Assembly (NCBI GenBank): GCA_903900335.1
Contig: CAIUMP010000006.1
Span: forward strand, 1 to 53,537
Direction: 5' to 3'
Length of the DNA stretch: 53,537 nt
From: an uncultured Ignavibacteriota bacterium
GTDB taxonomy: Bacteria; Bacteroidota; Ignavibacteria; Palsa-1295
Part shown: positions 32,573 through 42,200 of the stretch, in pieces
Position numbering within the stretch: position 1 is the first letter of the stretch
How the letters are laid out: each line of letters starts with the position of its first letter
Position numbers and translations under genes: made by a program
The notes under the pieces: generated by a model
The model's database searches: none
Told to the model about the DNA's origin: nothing
What the model saw: the letters and a program-made list of their open reading frames with translations, nothing else

Positions 32573-34923
32573 TGAACACGATGCTGAAAACCGGGCGAGT
32601 TCTTTTGCTGGCTACGACCCTGGGGCTACTCGCGGCGTGCAGCCAGACAGTGATAAACCCTGATCTCGTCACCCCGCACCGAGTGACGGTTAGGACAATG
32701 ACCAACACCGAGAAGCCGGTGCCGAATGTGGGTGTTTCCTTTTTTCTTGATCCCCAGCATACCACCCCGATCGGACCGCAGCAGCAAACGGACACAAAGG
32801 GGCTGGCAGGAGCAGATATCCTCATACCCGTTCTCGGTCACGCGTATAGCATTCTCGTGCAGAGCGGCACAGGGCCCACGGCTTTTACCCGCAATATCGA
32901 CCTCTTTCTCCATTGTCGAGATACACTAATTCCAGTATTTCTGGATGCAGCAAGCAGTGGTGGAAACATTGGAAATGCGACGGACACAACCACAATTACG
33001 GACTGCACAAATTCCTGGCAGCCAGTGAGTGTCTCGTTACACGCATGTCCAAATGATAGCGCAAGTAAAGCCGTAACGATCACGAATGGGTGTCCGGGGC
33101 CAGTGACCTATGCGATCGCACCGAACTCGCTCTCCGCGCCGTTCGCGCTAAGCATTGCGACTAATGGGGTGCAGACAGCTAATAGCGTCACCTTGCAGCC
33201 GGGTGGCGTGCTCGTCCTGACCATCAAGTATTTCGGTGCTGGACAATCACAGGCGCAGTCAACGAGCATCTCTGCTACAGGATCCGGTGGAACGATCCCC
33301 ATTACGATTGTTGGCACGCCACGCAGCGATTGCAGTTCGCCGCCGACAACTGCGGACTGCACCGCATTGAATATTCCAGCAAAAACGATAGACTTTGGCG
33401 ACGTGTGCAACACCACGTCCGCAGGGCCAACGTGTACTTCCATTGCCAATACTGGTACCGAGGCAATGAACATCGCTGTGCCTGCAGTGGCATTGCCATT
33501 CAGCGTTGCAGTTCGGGATAACAGCGGGGGATTGACTGCGGCGAATCCTGTCACCCTGGCCGCAGGGCAGACGATGTCGCTTTGTTTTTCCGTTGCGAAT
33601 GCGTCACCTGGTAGCTTGAGTCAGAAAGTAAACGTCGGCGTGACCTGTGTTTCGAGTGGGAAGACTGCTTCGTTTCCGATCACGCTCACAGCGCAAATTC
33701 ACAAGTGTGATACGTGTGACTGTCCAGCCTCCGCCATTTCATCGTTCGATCTATCACAGCCCATTAACGTGACGACTGGGGATACCACGATCACGATCCC
33801 GATCTTTACGAATACAACTAGCTGCGAGGTTACTGTTTCCCCATCAGGTGTGCTGAAAGGCGATGATTGGCAACTCGTCCCACAAGCACCGTTCTCAGAT
33901 ATTGTCCCTCCCAATGGGGTGCTTCAGAAGATCTTCCGATTTACCCCACGCTCACATGCAGGGAGGCACACATTTACACTTCCACTGACACTACTCGTTG
34001 GGCCACAACAGAAAGCCTGCACCGGGCAGACGACTGTAGAAGGCACAGCCTGTCGCGACACGTGCTATACCATCTCTTCGAAACCGACGCATCTGTACGC
34101 GAAGAAGGGAAGCGATCCGTTCGACACGATCTGGTCGCAGGAGTCGGGGAATGTGAAGGTGCAGGTGAGTTATCCGGGAACGACGAATACGGCCGTGCCG
34201 GAGTGTCTTACCTTGTCTAATCCGGATTCTGCGTGTAACACGATCAATATCTCCGTAAGCAGCCCTGGCTCACCGTTCGGAGTGTCGCCTTCCGGGAGCA
34301 TATCGCTTGCGCCAGGAGCGAAGCAAGATGTCTGCGTTACGTTTACGGCCCCGACAGTCGAGCAAATTCGAGCACGAAAAAGTCTGATCTATTCGGATCA
34401 TTTGACACTCTTCCAAACGAATAAGTGCAGTAGCGACTACACTCTCTATGCTGTCGTGGATACTTTCCAGCATTGCAGGATCGAGCAGAAGCTGACGGTA
34501 TATTCCGAGACGACACCAGCGCAACGGGTGGCACTTGAGGAGGTGTATGATTTCCGAGACGATAAGGTCTATAACCAGGTGCCGGAGGCGAGTGCAGGAG
34601 TGCCGAATGCCCATGATCTGTATCTGACAAATTCTACAACGCTCCAACTTCTGCCAAAAGGGACCACAAAGCGAGGCCTGGTGACGCTTTCGTCCGCTGA
34701 TCCTCTGTTCACGGATTTCTGCAACAACGCGGAGAAGATCGCAACAAAGTATCAGCCGCAGCTGCCTGGGATGAGTTACAGTGCGACGACGACTATTGGA
34801 ATCGGGGATGTTGTTGCGGCCCAGCTCGATAACAATACCTACGCCTTGCTATACGTCACTGCTGCCGGGATGAATTCGCTCGGGCTGCATTATGTGCTCT
34901 TTGTTGTCATCTATCCACTGTAG
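32572..34923 (+). CDS. Large lipoprotein with repeated beta-sandwich (ASH-like) domains
   Basis: 783 residues from ATG 32572, which overlaps the preceding stop; the longer frame upstream lies in the previous gene. Lipobox LLAAC (Cys about 24). A CNA-B/peptidase-like segment (VRTMTNTEKPVPNVGVSFFL) is followed by three to four ~110-residue ASH-type repeats with Cys pairs (DFGDVCNTTSAGPTCTSI, TVSLQPGGVLVLTIKYFG-like strands) and a C-terminal ~170-residue domain. It is expected to be anchored to the outer membrane. No family name is known to me. Co-transcription suggests a complex with the barrel protein and the PD40 protein. Confidence 0.75.
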   Translation: MNTMLKTGRVLLLATTLGLLAACSQTVINPDLVTPHRVTVRTMTNTEKPVPNVGVSFFLDPQHTTPIGPQQQTDTKGLAGADILIPVLGHAYSILVQSGTGPTAFTRNIDLFLHCRDTLIPVFLDAASSGGNIGNATDTTTITDCTNSWQPVSVSLHACPNDSASKAVTITNGCPGPVTYAIAPNSLSAPFALSIATNGVQTANSVTLQPGGVLVLTIKYFGAGQSQAQSTSISATGSGGTIPITIVGTPRSDCSSPPTTADCTALNIPAKTIDFGDVCNTTSAGPTCTSIANTGTEAMNIAVPAVALPFSVAVRDNSGGLTAANPVTLAAGQTMSLCFSVANASPGSLSQKVNVGVTCVSSGKTASFPITLTAQIHKCDTCDCPASAISSFDLSQPINVTTGDTTITIPIFTNTTSCEVTVSPSGVLKGDDWQLVPQAPFSDIVPPNGVLQKIFRFTPRSHAGRHTFTLPLTLLVGPQQKACTGQTTVEGTACRDTCYTISSKPTHLYAKKGSDPFDTIWSQESGNVKVQVSYPGTTNTAVPECLTLSNPDSACNTINISVSSPGSPFGVSPSGSISLAPGAKQDVCVTFTAPTVEQIRARKSLIYSDHLTLFQTNKCSSDYTLYAVVDTFQHCRIEQKLTVYSETTPAQRVALEEVYDFRDDKVYNQVPEASAGVPNAHDLYLTNSTTLQLLPKGTTKRGLVTLSSADPLFTDFCNNAEKIATKYQPQLPGMSYSATTTIGIGDVVAAQLDNNTYALLYVTAAGMNSLGLHYVLFVVIYPL

Positions 34924-34926
34924 CGC

Positions 34927-36915
34927 ATGTCAAGAGTACGAATTCTTCTTTGGAGTGGAGTCATCGTAGCGTTGCTCGGTGTCGCGAGCGTGGCGCATTC
35001 ACAGCAATTTGACGCAGTCAATCTCGGGTCAGCAGTCAATTCTCCCGAAGATGATTACGGCGCAGAGCTTACCAGTAGTGGTGACACACTGATCTTTACA
35101 AGTTCGCGCACGGTGGTCGGCAAGCTCAGAAAGGGATTGAACTCTGAGTTACTGGAAGTCTCAAGCCCGCATGTGAAGCATTGCGAATCTCGGAGCTGGG
35201 GTAGCGTGCAACTATTTGATTCGACACATCTTCAGGGAGTTTCTCTGAACCTAAATCAAGGGACGATCGCGATCTCTCATGACCGCACCTTCGCAGTTTT
35301 CGCTGCCGAGAGGATCTTCGGCAAGAGAGGGCAAAGTGCGTTTCAGGATCTGTATCAGATCGCGCTTGATGCCAGCGGTCGGCCAGCCGGTGCCCCACAG
35401 GCACTCGGTCCCGTGAATGGCACGGATAGCTGGGAGAGCCAGCCGGCGCTTTCGCCCGATGGTCAGTGGTTGTTCTTTGCCTCCGACAGGAAACATGGCT
35501 CCAATGATGGCAGAGATATTGATCTGTACTATTCGCATCGCTCCTCCGGTGGTGCCTGGTCATCACCATCGAATCTTGGCTCGAATATTAATACAAGCGG
35601 TGACGACATTTCGCCATTCGTGATCGGCGATACGCTCTATTTTGCCTCCGATAGCAACCCGGATCATGGGCAACCGGGCGCGGGTCAGGGTAAGCAGGAC
35701 ATCTACCGAGCCCGCTTCACTGTGCATGGGGATGAGTTGAGCTTCGAAAAACCGGAGCGATTGAAGCCGCCATATAATTCGGCAGAGAACGACGAGTTTC
35801 CGTTTATCACGAACAACAACGAGCTGTTCCTTTTTTCGAGCGACCGACCAGGTGGCGAGGGTGGGCTCGATCTTTATTCCGTTTGCCGATATGTCCCGCC
35901 ACCACCGCCAACCATAACGCTTCGTGGGCAAGTCTGGCAGCGTCCGGAGGAGGACAAGGATGATCGGAATGAAGTACCGCTTCCGACGACCGTGCGACTG
36001 ACCGATAGAGACAGCAACGATGTGCGGACGATCCCAACGGATGGCGCAGGACACTACGCCGCAAAACTGATGCGCGATCATCACTACACGGTGTATGCGG
36101 ATTCGCTTCCTTGTTTTCACTCGCCGGCGCAGCTAACAGCATACTCTCCGCTGCCGCTGGGAGATACGACCGTCTTTGCGAGCTTCGTCTATCTCAGCAT
36201 TCGTGAAAGGATCGGGCTACGAACCGACACCGTCGTGCCCTTCTTTGTGACCGGCTATTGGTATCCTAATTCCCCGCGCAACTTTGACACATTGATGGCA
36301 AAGGGAAGTGACCTGGCAGAACACGAGGTGCATTACATTCACCGCGTATGGGAAAATGCGGTCGAGCACGAGAAGTCGGGTGATTCGATCAACTACGAAG
36401 TAACGCGACGGGAAGTGGGGCGGCTACTGGAACAATCCATCTACAAACCAATCGAGGATATGCTTCGGAAGATGTTCCAAACATCCTGCAACGACTCCGG
36501 TTTGGTGTTGCGCATATCTGTCACTGGATTCACGGATGAGCGAGAGCTAAAGCCAGGGCCATATCGTGATGCGACCGTGATGATAGATGGGGTGAAGATC
36601 GACAGCACGATGCAGATGAATCAGGATGGATTTCGCTCCTCGCCTGGCAACAGGTTCCTTTCCAAACTTCGAGCGTATTTCACGGTAAAGACGATCGACC
36701 GCGATCTTCAGGAAGAGTCATCCGATTACCGAAGAATGAAGGGGGAGCATCGCGTGGTGTTTTCTGCGCACGGGGAAGACGTGGATGAAGCAGGGAAGGG
36801 GCAAGCCTTCAAGCGCAGGGTAGATATTCAGGTTGCTCTGGTGCGACCAACGGAAGCAGAGCAAGTACGGGCTGATTACCCGTTTGTGAATCAGAACCTC
36901 GGTGGAAGTAAGTAA
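34927..36915 (+). CDS. PD40-repeat envelope protein with CRD and OmpA-like C-terminal region (PorE-like layout)
   Basis: 662 residues. A signal peptide (VALLGVASVAHSQQ) is followed by a PD40 propeller (residues about 30-320: ALSPDGQWLFFASDRKHG, PFVIGDTLYFASDS, PFITNNNELFLFSSDRPGG), then PPPPPTITLRGQVW as linker to a carboxypeptidase-regulatory-like sandwich (about 330-420), then a C-terminal region with FFVTGYWYPNSPRNFD, VTGFTDERE and GQAFKRRVDIQVAL. The last motifs fit an OmpA-type peptidoglycan-binding domain with a long insert. PorE of the T9SS has the order TPR-PD40-CRD-OmpA; this one lacks the TPR. The OmpA assignment is moderate. Confidence 0.7.
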   Translation: MSRVRILLWSGVIVALLGVASVAHSQQFDAVNLGSAVNSPEDDYGAELTSSGDTLIFTSSRTVVGKLRKGLNSELLEVSSPHVKHCESRSWGSVQLFDSTHLQGVSLNLNQGTIAISHDRTFAVFAAERIFGKRGQSAFQDLYQIALDASGRPAGAPQALGPVNGTDSWESQPALSPDGQWLFFASDRKHGSNDGRDIDLYYSHRSSGGAWSSPSNLGSNINTSGDDISPFVIGDTLYFASDSNPDHGQPGAGQGKQDIYRARFTVHGDELSFEKPERLKPPYNSAENDEFPFITNNNELFLFSSDRPGGEGGLDLYSVCRYVPPPPPTITLRGQVWQRPEEDKDDRNEVPLPTTVRLTDRDSNDVRTIPTDGAGHYAAKLMRDHHYTVYADSLPCFHSPAQLTAYSPLPLGDTTVFASFVYLSIRERIGLRTDTVVPFFVTGYWYPNSPRNFDTLMAKGSDLAEHEVHYIHRVWENAVEHEKSGDSINYEVTRREVGRLLEQSIYKPIEDMLRKMFQTSCNDSGLVLRISVTGFTDERELKPGPYRDATVMIDGVKIDSTMQMNQDGFRSSPGNRFLSKLRAYFTVKTIDRDLQEESSDYRRMKGEHRVVFSAHGEDVDEAGKGQAFKRRVDIQVALVRPTEAEQVRADYPFVNQNLGGSK

Positions 36916-36925
36916 CAAGTGTACG

Positions 36926-36960
36926 AGTAACGAGGAACGTGTAGATACCGACTCGTTACT
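36926..36960. other. Inverted repeat between convergent genes
   Basis: AGTAACGAG and CTCGTTACT with a 17-base loop, spanning the gap between the PD40 gene and the GNAT gene. It may end transcription from both sides. The region also holds irregular GTAACGA-like units. Confidence 0.35.
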
Positions 36961-37516
36961 TATGGTCACCAAGCTGGCGCCAGTGGATCACGTCTTCATA
37001 TACGCCGTCAAGGCGCGCTGCTTCTTTCCGAAGACCTTCGCGTTCGAACCCCAGCTTGGTTAAGACAGCGATGGATGCTACGTTAGAGGCGATACAATTC
37101 GCTTCGATACGGTGCAGTTGCATTTCCTCCCAGCCGAAAGTAATTATCCGCGCTGCCGCTTCGGTCACAATGCCACGATTCCAATAGTTTTTGTTTAGTG
37201 CAAAGCCCAGATCGGCGCGATTGTCCGTGCGGTTCCACTGTGCGTAACCTACGGAGCCAACAAGCTTCGCTTCCTCTTTCAACTCTATCCCCAGATAGAT
37301 CCAGGATTCATTCTCATATCGGTGGATAGCGTCCGCAATGCCACGCATTGTCTCCTCGATAGAATTGTCCGGGAGCCACATGGCCAGTCGGCTTACTGCG
37401 CGATCCGACGAGTATTCGAAGAGATCGTCAGCGTCCGACATACGCCAGGGTCGCAGAATGAGTCTCTCTGTTTCCAGAGTAGGGGCCGGAATTCGCTGTT
37501 CAGTTAAGTGAGGCAT
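36956..37516 (-). CDS. GNAT-family N-acetyltransferase (RimJ/RimL-like)
   Basis: 186 residues. ETERLILRPWRMSDADDLF near residue 15, VGYAQWNRTDNRADLGFAL near 108, YWNRGIVTEAAARIITF near 128, RIEANCIASNVASIAVL near 157 and KLGFEREGLRKEAA at the end are the standard blocks of the Acetyltransf_3 subgroup. It transfers acetyl from acetyl-CoA to an amine, possibly a ribosomal protein N-terminus; the substrate is unknown. It is cytoplasmic. It follows the TrmH gene by 3 bp and is probably co-transcribed. Confidence 0.9.
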   Translation of the reverse strand: MPHLTEQRIPAPTLETERLILRPWRMSDADDLFEYSSDRAVSRLAMWLPDNSIEETMRGIADAIHRYENESWIYLGIELKEEAKLVGSVGYAQWNRTDNRADLGFALNKNYWNRGIVTEAAARIITFGWEEMQLHRIEANCIASNVASIAVLTKLGFEREGLRKEAARLDGVYEDVIHWRQLGDHK

Positions 37517-37519
37517 TGG

Positions 37520-38332
37520 TTAGCCGTTGGTAGCGTGTTGAAGCGCGTAGAGGAATATTCCACTCGCGATCGCAACGTTTAGTGAGTCAATTTCGTCGGC
37601 CATTGCAATGGAGGCCAATAGGTCGCACTTGTTCGAAACTTCAGGCCGGAGTCCCCAGCCTTCGGAGCCAAAGACAATGACGCAGTTTGATGGAACAGTG
37701 ATCGTGCGCAAATCCTTAGTCTCGGTACCCAGCGCCGCTCCGACGACCAGACAGGGGTGCAAACTCTTCAGCGAATGGAGCGCTGAGGCAAGATCCGGAA
37801 CCCGGATAATTTCAACATCGGTGATGGTCCCCATTGAGACGCGAACGGAGCGCCTCAGAAATGGACTACAGCTTTGGTCATCGACAAGGACAGCATCCAC
37901 GCCGAAGGCCGCAGCGTTTCGGATCATAGCGCCCATGTTCTCGGCATCTGCAATGCTATCCAGCGCGAGTACCTGGAAGGGGTGCTTCCAGGTTAATGAG
38001 GCAGCGTCCAAGATTCTATTGGCCGGAATTCGGACAGCCAACATCACGCCCTGATGAAGATTGTACCCTACGATCTTCTCCATTTCCGATTTGGGGGCGA
38101 GATAGACGTCGGTTGTGTCCTCGCGTGCCTCGAACAGCGGTTTCATTTCCTCGAAGAATTCAGGCGTCATGAATGCCGACTCGATCGCAAGGGCGCTCGT
38201 GAGCACTTTTCGAACTATCTTCGGTGCTTCGGCGATGAACAGCCCTTTTTCCACATGACCTCCTTTGCCGCGAAGTGAGCGGAAATCATCGAGAGCGGAT
38301 GGGTCGAAGGAGGAAATCAGTGCGTAGGACAT
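37520..38332 (-). CDS. TrmH/SpoU-family RNA 2'-O-methyltransferase
   Basis: 270 residues from ATG 38332; the open frame to 38428 crosses a terminator. The N-terminal substrate-binding domain (residues about 15-95) is followed by the SPOUT domain with motif 1 ADAENMGAMIRNAAAFGVDA, motif 2 VFGSEGWGLRPEV and motif 3 DSLNVAIASGIFLYAL. These form the trefoil knot that binds SAM. The usual motif 1 'NxGaixRta' appears as ENMGAMIRNA. It methylates a ribose in rRNA or tRNA; the site is unknown. Confidence 0.92.
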   Translation of the reverse strand: MSYALISSFDPSALDDFRSLRGKGGHVEKGLFIAEAPKIVRKVLTSALAIESAFMTPEFFEEMKPLFEAREDTTDVYLAPKSEMEKIVGYNLHQGVMLAVRIPANRILDAASLTWKHPFQVLALDSIADAENMGAMIRNAAAFGVDAVLVDDQSCSPFLRRSVRVSMGTITDVEIIRVPDLASALHSLKSLHPCLVVGAALGTETKDLRTITVPSNCVIVFGSEGWGLRPEVSNKCDLLASIAMADEIDSLNVAIASGIFLYALQHATNG

Positions 38333-38380
38333 TTGTTGGCTGCTAACAGTGATCTGCCGAGAGAATATCCCACGTTGCGC

Positions 38381-38416
38381 AAAACGCCGAACCCCGGAGG
38401 GATTCGGCGTTTTTTG
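38381..38416 (-). terminator. Bidirectional-looking terminator between hsp20 and trmH-like genes
   Basis: ACGCCGAA-CCCC stem pairing with GGGATTCGGCGT (one mismatch), flanked by AAAA on one side and TTTTTT on the other. By position it ends the hsp20 transcript. Confidence 0.8.
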
Positions 38417-38440
38417 GAGCCTCATCAAGTTTGATACGAT

Positions 38441-39019
38441 TTAGGCTGTTGCCTCAGTCAGTCTCTCCTTCATAGCAGTTTTGCTCATCGGAATGGCCTG
38501 GGCCTGATCGGAGCTGTTGGATTGGAGTATCTCTTTCGCTTTGTGAATCACATTGCCGATCTTGACTTCGCGCTCCCTGGGCTTCGACGGCTCTTGCTTC
38601 GGCACAACGATCTCCAGCACGCCGTTCTTTAGGTCTGCTTGAATGTCGTCTTCGCGAATGCCTTCGGGCAGGCCAAACTGCCGGACGAACTCGCCGTACG
38701 ATTGCTCCATCTTGTAGAAGCTTCGCTCCTGGTGCTCGACCTTTCGTTTCTTAATACCTCGGACCGAAAGCACACCTTCGCTGACGGTCAACTTCACATC
38801 GTCGGGCTCAAGACCAGGAAGCTCCGCAATGAAATAGAGGTTCTCTTTGTCCTCATTGATATCGAACGCTGGTATGAACGAGCCCTGGGTTGGCGAAAGC
38901 GCAGGCTTAAAGAAGTTACGGTCGAAGTCTTCGAAAAGCCGCTGAACACTTCGGTTCAAAAGGGTGAAGTGTTTTTGTGGGTTGCTGATAAATTGCGGTT
39001 CCCATTTTGCGATATTCAT
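38441..39019 (-). CDS. Small heat-shock protein, Hsp20 family
   Basis: 192 residues from ATG 39019, chosen because GGAAGGAG lies 7 bases upstream of it; the frame is open to 39121. The alpha-crystallin domain spans about residues 50-145 (FIPAFDINEDKENLYFIAEL, GLEPDDVKLTVSEGVLSVRG, RSFYKMEQSYGEFVRQFGLP, ADLKNGVLEIVVPK). The C-terminal tail of ~45 residues is longer than usual and has no IxI motif visible. It is an ATP-independent holdase in the cytoplasm. Confidence 0.93.
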   Translation of the reverse strand: MNIAKWEPQFISNPQKHFTLLNRSVQRLFEDFDRNFFKPALSPTQGSFIPAFDINEDKENLYFIAELPGLEPDDVKLTVSEGVLSVRGIKKRKVEHQERSFYKMEQSYGEFVRQFGLPEGIREDDIQADLKNGVLEIVVPKQEPSKPREREVKIGNVIHKAKEILQSNSSDQAQAIPMSKTAMKERLTEATA

Positions 39020-39213
39020 AATGCTTCTCCTTCCATAATGTTTGAAAAATTCCCCGAACTGTATTCTGTGCCCCGGGGAATGAATAATTGACGATGAGGA
39101 ACTCCTAAAATTCTGTGCCAATGCTGGGGTGGCTGCGTAGGCGCGTATGATCTGTACTTTACCGTCGGAACGCTGTCAAGTTGACCGAATGCGACTGTCA
39201 CGAATTCAGATAA

Positions 39214-39236
39214 GGTATGAAAATTCTTCATACCTC
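39214..39236. other. Inverted repeat between the large outer-membrane gene and hsp20
   Basis: AGGTATGAA and TTCATACCT, 9-bp arms with a 5-base centre, 30 bp after the stop of the 39266 gene on the minus strand and 195 bp before hsp20. No T-tract. It is either a terminator without U-run or an operator for hsp20. The remainder of 39020-39265 shows only the hsp20 ribosome-binding site. Confidence 0.35.
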
Positions 39237-39265
39237 CTACGAGCCGAAACGGATTGCGGTTGGTG

Positions 39266-42200
39266 CTAGAAGTTCGCTCGGACTTCAGCACGGGCGTTGT
39301 GAATGGTGACCCGATCTCCCGGAGCACCGAACGCGCTATTGGCTTCATTGCGTCCGTCGTATGCAATCGTGGCGAGTATACCACCGCCAAACTGATAATC
39401 CAGCGCGAGCCGCCACAGCCAGGTGATGCCGATGGAGCGACCGGATGTCAGGGCGTAGGGAAGAAGTCCGGTGTTGGAGGACTGATCGGAGAGCGTCAGT
39501 TCGTCCCGCTCGATCTCTGCGCGGATCCGAGCACGCGACTCCAGCGCGTAACTTGAACGGATCGTAACTGCATTTGCAAGGGCGGTCAGTTCGGGAGAAA
39601 CGGAATGCTCGACTGCGCGGGTGAGCTCCAAGCGAGCGCCAAAGTCAACTCGTGAAGCGAAGGGATGATAGCTCACATCGGACGCGACGCCGATCTGCGA
39701 GGTGTTGTGCGGCCTGTTGACCGAAAGGGTATCCGTTGCGGCCTGATCGGAGGTGGATGTGATGGTGGTTTCATTCGTGAATTCGAAGGAAGGACGGAAG
39801 CGAGCTCGAACGGAGCGCTCGGCGAGAAAGAGATGCTCCAAACCGGTGTTATACTGGGCGGCGGAACGGCGTTCGAGGTAATGCAGCCGGAAGGATTTGT
39901 CTGGGTCATTCTCCAGGATGTTGAAGTCCTGTTCCATTTCCATCAGACCGCTGATCGTTGTCGAATCATTGCGGAAGTGTGAGAGATGAAACAGGTAAAT
40001 GTCACTGGTGTTGGGGTCTCGGCTGGTCTCTTCAAGCTTGATCGAGGACTCGCTGGAGATATTTGATAGCGCGAGCATTTGCCATGATTGGTTTTCTTGT
40101 ACACCGAGCATTTCCCTCGGGGATATTCGCAAACGGAGATTGGAGCGAAGATCTGTTGTCGGGTAAAGCTGCTCTGTCGGAAGGGTAATGAGAATGAAGT
40201 CGCCCTGATCAGTATAACGTGAGGGAGCGAACTCGTCGGGGTCTGGCTTGCCATTGCCATTACGGTCGCCGGTGTAATAGTAGCCGCCGAGACCCTTTGG
40301 CACCGGGAGAAAAACTCGCTCCAAACGTGCGGAGCGCTGATTGGAAATCTCGTATATCGCCTCGACGCTGAGGCCGCGCGATGCCAAGACATAACGCGGC
40401 TCAAATCGCAATAATAGCGTAGATTGATCGCCGCCATTGGAAACAGAGGCGATTGAGTCCGAGTACTTTTTGTCGCGAATGGTAACATTCGCACTGGCGC
40501 TGAACCCGCCGAGACTTGAGAGCGTAGCGTTGATCTGCGCTGTCGCGGCCCGGCTAATCGGAGTAAATAGGCCAGCGCGTGCGCTGTCGTCCGTTCTGAT
40601 CTCATACTGTCCCCCGAGTAACAGGCGGCTGCCAAGCTGCAGCGTAGCGGATGGTGTCAGCGATTGATACCGGAAGCTGTGAACGGTTAGTGAGTCAATG
40701 GGTAGCGTGGGCAGTTCAAACGGAGTGGCCGATTTGGATTCTTCGCTGTGGCGAATGCCAAGCGTGAGCGCGTTGCTCGTGGTGCGGAGCGTCTTCGCGG
40801 CCTCCCACGAGAGGCGGTTCCAACTGGCCTTCTCGTGAATGGAGGAGTCGCGAGTAGGGAGGTGTTCCAGATTGAATGCGATATGGGGGAGAAGGCCTGT
40901 GTCCTCCAAGACCTCACCGTGGCCAAATATGCGTTGCGAGGAGAACTCGAAGCTGGGACGATCCAGACTTCCATAACCCACTTCGAATACGAGTGGCTTT
41001 GCGGGTCTCAGCAGGAGATCGGCATCACGGGAAAGCTGGCTTGTTCCAATACTCGATTGTGGTGTCGCGGAGGCATCGTTACCGAAGCGGCGCTGGTATT
41101 CCGCATCATCAACGCGATCAACCGGAGTGAATTGTTTACCGATGTTTCGCTGCAATACGTGGAATTCGGTGTAGCCCACCATCGGCAGCGTATCGGCAAA
41201 GAGCGCGCCCAGGCGATAGGCGTTATCGGTGATGGAGGGAATCGCCGCGAAGCGATTCTGGTCGAGCGCGGAAGAGGCGAACTCGCCAGTCAAGCCGAAG
41301 TTGTGAGTAAGGCGTACCGAACTACTAAAGGCCATGACTTGATGAAGTTCAGGCAGCGGAAGATAAATGAGTGTGTCGTAGTCACCGAGGGAGGTCCCCA
41401 CATACTGATACTGTCCAATGCCTTGACGGACGTATGCACCGCGCGCCGTCCCTGCGTGGCCGAATGTGACATTATAATTCGCGTTGATGGTGTCCAGTGG
41501 TTCGTACCGGTAGAAGATCACGGGAGTATTCCCAATCACAGAATCTACCCGCACGTAAGCACCTTGTGCTCTGCCATCCGAGGTACGCGGCACAAGCACC
41601 ACACCTGACTTGCTCGCACTTGCAGCGTTGTTACCGGCGCGAGAAAGCAACGACCGGTCACTGTCGGAAAGCGAGAGATTGAGCGGCGCATCCTGGTTGT
41701 CGCCTTCGCGCAAGTACGTAGCTGAGACTTTTAACGCGCCATCGAAGAGTTGCCCCTTCGCGTTTGTGGCAAGGAGCGAGCGGCTGTATTGTTGATCGGA
41801 GTATTGGAAATCCACCGTAATTCGGGAATCCCCGGTAATAAGCCGGCGTGGCTGAAAGCGCACTTCGCCGAGAGCATAGTCGATGATGTAGTCGTTTCGT
41901 TCGCCTCGTAGTTGAAGTACACCATCCACATAAACATTCTCTGTACCAGCCACGATGAGGATCGCCCGTTCACCGTTTTTGCCGCTGAGCCTGTATGGTC
42001 CCTGAAATGCTTCCTGACCTTGAAACGTGTTCGTTGCGAACTGCCCACGAGGAGATGCTCCGGCTATTGTTACTGAACCATCGGCAAACGTTGCTTCTGC
42101 TTCCGCGCCAATGAGCTTCCGGGAGATCACGTCGAAGGTGCTTTGGTTGAAGGAGGTAAATGCGTCCGGGTTCGGAGCGACAATAAGCGGAGAATGAGAT

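Noticed and set aside
40748-41608. 286-codon open frame on the plus strand
   Set aside because: Antisense to the large outer-membrane gene, whose blocks are conserved.
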